A program made the translations under genes and the position numbers. The notes under the pieces were generated by a model, which did no database searches, was not told the origin of the DNA, and saw only the letters and a program-made list of their open reading frames with translations. Shown in pieces: positions 61,304-64,000 of a DNA stretch of 64,000 nt. The DNA comes from Cytophagales bacterium (lineage in GTDB: Bacteria; Bacteroidota; Bacteroidia; Cytophagales; Thermoflexibacteraceae). The DNA lies in the NCBI GenBank assembly GCA_004294445.1, contig REAZ01000012.1, positions 1-64,000 on the forward strand, in the 5' to 3' direction. Position 1 is the stretch's first letter. Each line of letters begins with the position of its first letter.

Positions 61304-62968
61304 ATGATAGTTTTGCGTAAAAATGGAAAAGTGGAAAAAAAACAGCAATATTGGCTCGTCAGTATCTTAGTAATCACAGTGCTGGCTTTTTCGAGCGGCT
61401 TCGCTAATGGCTTCACAGCTTGGGACGATATAGACTATCTTTTGGCAAATCCTATGCTCAAAGATGTATCTGTGAACGGGCTAAAAAACATATTTACTTC
61501 TTTTGCTAATGCCAACTATCACCCGCTCACTACTCTTTCTAATCTGCTTGAATTTCAGCTTTTTGGAATGAAACAAGGTGTGTTTTTTGCGGGCAATCTT
61601 CTCTTGCATTTGCTTAATACTTTTTTGGTTTTTCGCTTTGTTTTCCTCCTTTCCAAACAATTTTATACCGCACTCATTACTGCTCTTTTTTTTGGAATTC
61701 ACCCCTTGCACGTAGAGTCTGTTACTTGGCTTTCTGAACGAAAAGATGTGCTTTATGCTTTTTTCTTTTTGCTTTCCCTTATTTTTTATCTGAAGTATAA
61801 ACAGCAAAATGATTATAAACACCTGATTTACTGTTTTGTACTTTTTTGTTGCTCCCTACTTTCCAAGTCAGCAGCTGTAGTATTACCTTTGGTCATGTTA
61901 CTGATTGATTTTTATGCCTCCCCCCAAGAAGTAAGGAAATATTTGAAGGATAAAATTCCTTTTTTGCTTTTCTCTTTTATATTTGGAATCGTTGCAATAA
62001 AAGCACAAGCATCGGGCAATGCGTTGGATAGCCTCATTTTTGGCTATTTGGACAGATTTTTTTTGGTAAGCTATAGCCTTGTTTTTTATATATTCAAAGC
62101 CTTTTTGCCTTTCAATCTTTCGGCACTGCACCCCTATCCTGAAAAACTTACTTGGGTACATTATATAAGCCCCGTATTACTTTCTTTGCTTACTTTTCTT
62201 GCCTATAGTGCGAGTTTTATACGCAAAGAAATCATTTTTGGTGGTTTGTTTTTTATCATTAATCTGGTTTTAGTGTTGCAGTTTGTCCCCATTGGTCAGG
62301 CTATTGTTGCCGAACGTTATACCTACATGTCTTATATTGGCTTATTTTTTATCGTTGGGCAGCTTTATAGCTATTGGGCAGCACAAAAATCTGACTATCA
62401 ATATTATTTAATTGTTGCTACTGTAATTTTTGCCCTGTTTTTTACGTTTACTACTTGGCAGCGCAATCGGGTTTGGAAAGACCAAGCAACTCTTTTTGCT
62501 GATGTAGCCCAAAAATACCCCCGTTCCTATACCGCCTATTTGAACTTAGGAAATGATAAGCAGGATAAAAAAGATTTTTTTGGAGCGGTGCAGTATTATG
62601 ACAAAGCATTGGCTATCAGCCCCAAATTGGCGTTAGGACTTTACAACAGGGGAACAGCAAAGTATGCACTCCAAGATTGGAATGGGGCTTTGGCAGACTT
62701 TGAGGAGGCACTGAAAATTAACGAGAAAAATCCTGATATTTGGAATAATTTGGCGGGAGTAAAATTCCAACTCAAAGATTATCAGGGAGCTATCGTGTGT
62801 TATGGCAAAGTAATAGCACTTGACTCAAATTTTGCAGATGTTTATCGCAACAGAGGCATGGGCTACTTTAAGTTGGAGCAGTTAGATAAGGCTTGTGCAG
62901 ATTGGCATATTGCGGCAGATTTTGGCAACGAAGATGTCCAAAAGTTTATTTCAAAATATTGTAAATAA
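61304..62968 (+). CDS. TMTC-like membrane protein with TPR repeats
   Basis: A 554-residue protein. The N-terminal 380 residues have about eleven transmembrane helices, as in GT-C-type glycosyltransferases, with the loop FANGFTAWDDIDYLLANPML (DD motif in the first loop) and ANYHPLTTLSNLLEFQLFG. Four or five TPR repeats follow (about 400-550; YLNLGNDKQDKKDFFGAVQYYDKAL, GLYNRGTAKYALQDWNGAL). This matches TMTC-type proteins, which are thought to transfer mannose or other sugars to proteins. ATG at 61304 overlaps a -7-like box (61308-61315), so a GTG at 61331 could be the start. Confidence 0.82.
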   Translation: MIVLRKNGKVEKKQQYWLVSILVITVLAFSSGFANGFTAWDDIDYLLANPMLKDVSVNGLKNIFTSFANANYHPLTTLSNLLEFQLFGMKQGVFFAGNLLLHLLNTFLVFRFVFLLSKQFYTALITALFFGIHPLHVESVTWLSERKDVLYAFFFLLSLIFYLKYKQQNDYKHLIYCFVLFCCSLLSKSAAVVLPLVMLLIDFYASPQEVRKYLKDKIPFLLFSFIFGIVAIKAQASGNALDSLIFGYLDRFFLVSYSLVFYIFKAFLPFNLSALHPYPEKLTWVHYISPVLLSLLTFLAYSASFIRKEIIFGGLFFIINLVLVLQFVPIGQAIVAERYTYMSYIGLFFIVGQLYSYWAAQKSDYQYYLIVATVIFALFFTFTTWQRNRVWKDQATLFADVAQKYPRSYTAYLNLGNDKQDKKDFFGAVQYYDKALAISPKLALGLYNRGTAKYALQDWNGALADFEEALKINEKNPDIWNNLAGVKFQLKDYQGAIVCYGKVIALDSNFADVYRNRGMGYFKLEQLDKACADWHIAADFGNEDVQKFISKYCK

Positions 62969-63004
62969 AAATAAAGGACTATTTCCACTCTAAAAAACAA
63001 AAAC

Positions 63005-63898
63005 ATGAAAATCCTCTTTTTTAGCATATCATTTTTACTGATTTTGGGTAAAAGTCATGCCCAAGTAGTCATTCCTACTGAATCGGACTCTACTACTTTT
63101 TGGCGAATAGTAACTGCTGATGAAAATGAATATATTGGGCAGATACTGTCGGTAGATAGTATTAAAATGCGTCTGAAAACACAAAAAATAGGTGTCATTA
63201 CTTTGCAAACTAGAGAGATACGAAAAATAACAAAGATAGAAAATCCAATACTCATAGATGGGGAAGTAAGGGAAGAAAATAATCAAGTAATGCGTTATTT
63301 CCTTTTTTCCAACGGCTATGCAGTCAGAAAAGGAGAAACCTATTACCAAAATATATGGGTGCTTTTTAACCAAATTACGATGGGTTTGGGCGACCACATT
63401 AACCTGAGCATCGGCACGATGCCTTTGTTTTTTTTTGGTGGCACTCCATCGCCTGTTTGGGCAAATTTGAAAGCCTCGTTCCCCATTAAAAAAGACAAAT
63501 TGAGTATTGGCGGTGGGGTACTGGCGGGTAGCGTTGTAGGGGCAGAAAGTGGTTTGATAGGGCTTGGCTACGGAAATATTACAATTGGTTCACGGAGCAA
63601 AAATTTAACTTTTGGTGTAGGGTACGGCTTTTCTTCGCGGTCTGGAAGCTCGACTTTGCCTTTGTTTAGCCTAAGTGGTATGGTGCAGATTGGGAAAAGA
63701 AGTTATCTGATAACTGAAAACCATGCTATTGGCTTTGGCAGTGGCGAATATCTTACCTTGATTTCAGTAGGGGGGCGTTACGTTGGGAAAAAAGTATCTC
63801 TTGATTATGGTGCTTTCACACCCGTAGTGAGTGGATTAGACAGATTTTTCGCTATCCCTTGGGTGGGAATAGTGATTCCTCTGGGAAAACAGAAATAA
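63005..63898 (+). CDS. Exported protein, probable outer-membrane beta-barrel
   Basis: A 297-residue protein with a signal peptide (1-19; cleavage after SHA). The N-terminal part (about 30-85) resembles a small SH3-like fold (FWRIVTADENEYIGQILSVD). The rest (about 100-297) has repeated glycine-rich strands (GLIGLGYGNITIGSRSKNLTFGVGYGF, IGKRSYLITENHAIGFG), which suggest a small outer-membrane barrel. No named family was recognised. It lies 36 bp after the TMTC-like gene on the same strand. Confidence 0.6.
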   Translation: MKILFFSISFLLILGKSHAQVVIPTESDSTTFWRIVTADENEYIGQILSVDSIKMRLKTQKIGVITLQTREIRKITKIENPILIDGEVREENNQVMRYFLFSNGYAVRKGETYYQNIWVLFNQITMGLGDHINLSIGTMPLFFFGGTPSPVWANLKASFPIKKDKLSIGGGVLAGSVVGAESGLIGLGYGNITIGSRSKNLTFGVGYGFSSRSGSSTLPLFSLSGMVQIGKRSYLITENHAIGFGSGEYLTLISVGGRYVGKKVSLDYGAFTPVVSGLDRFFAIPWVGIVIPLGKQK

Positions 63899-63985
63899 AT
63901 GCTAATATATTGCCCTTTTTTTAAACCTTAATACAAAAAAACAAGTCTATACTTATGGACGTTGTTTGCCTTAAATTTACTCCTT

Positions 63986-64000
63986 ATGAAATATAAAAAA
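63986..64000 (+). CDS. Possible start of a gene running off the window
   Basis: ATG AAA TAT AAA AAA reaches the right edge. Lys-rich starts like this are common for exported proteins in this genome, but five codons cannot prove a gene. Confidence 0.3.

Noticed and set aside
63955-63996. Short plus-strand frame beginning ATGGACGTT near the right edge
   Set aside because: It stops after 13 codons and has no coding features; the ATG at 63986 is a better but still weak candidate.

Overview
The window looks like chromosomal DNA of a member of the phylum Bacteroidota, most likely order Cytophagales. The evidence is a type IX secretion (Por) sorting domain on a giant surface protein, two SusC-like TonB-dependent receptors of the OMP_b-brl_3 type, a DUF3276 protein, YceI, a DUF4097 pair, a TIGR02046-type SdhC, the gene order DUF6168-atpB-atpE-atpF-atpH-atpA, and frequent -7 boxes of the form TAnnTTTG. 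The DNA is AT-rich. I see no rRNA, CRISPR array, insertion sequence or prophage.

Layout. 0-5.4 kb: DUF3276 protein, TPR/SH3 membrane protein, a tRNA-Lys/tRNA-Leu/tRNA-Lys trio, then a minus-strand run of M20 amidohydrolase, methyltransferase and HI0933-type flavoprotein. 5.4-11.5 kb: envelope and surface proteins (a 1396-residue beta-helix/cadherin/Fn3 T9SS cargo and two lipoproteins), separated by spacers carrying palindromic repeats, including three copies of a 55-nt element. 11.8-20 kb: fabI, a small AT-rich islet, a DUF4199 protein, sdhC, sufB, a glycosyltransferase and an ABC exporter. 20-26.8 kb: two TonB-dependent receptors, a DUF4405-like membrane protein and YceI. 26.8-30.1 kb: a minus-strand stress-type cluster (ECF sigma factor, which appears frameshifted; HEAT-repeat anti-sigma-like protein; two DUF4097 proteins). 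30.2-33 kb: a membrane-anchored acyl-carrier-like protein and a prolyl-oligopeptidase-family lipoprotein. 33-37.9 kb: ATP synthase genes. 38-44.6 kb: retropepsin-like protein, ABC-F ATPase, DCC protein, small membrane proteins and an arginine deiminase-family enzyme. 44.6-56.2 kb: a complex-I/hydrogenase-4-like membrane complex co-directional with a SulP anion transporter and an OprO/P-like porin. 56.3-64 kb: bPH-like membrane protein, DUF2452, YdcZ-type DMT protein, YfiR, the bactofilin/M23/AtpZ group, a TMTC-like GT-C protein with TPRs, and an outer-membrane beta-barrel protein.

The most interesting system is at 44.6-56.2 kb. The genes encode HyfB-, HyfC-, HyfE- and HyfF-like proton-channel subunits plus HyfG-like and HyfI-like peripheral subunits. 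The HyfG-like protein lacks the NiFe cysteines, and the HyfI-like protein also lacks most ligands of the proximal (N2-type) iron-sulfur cluster. With a SulP anion transporter and an anion-porin homologue in the same gene run, this resembles an ion-coupled module for anion (for example bicarbonate) uptake more than a hydrogenase. That function is inference. Other points worth a look are the 55-nt two-state repeat, Fur/PerR-like boxes upstream of sufB and sdhC, the apparent 7-nt deletion in the sigma factor, and an exported ACP-like protein with Asp in place of the prosthetic-group serine.
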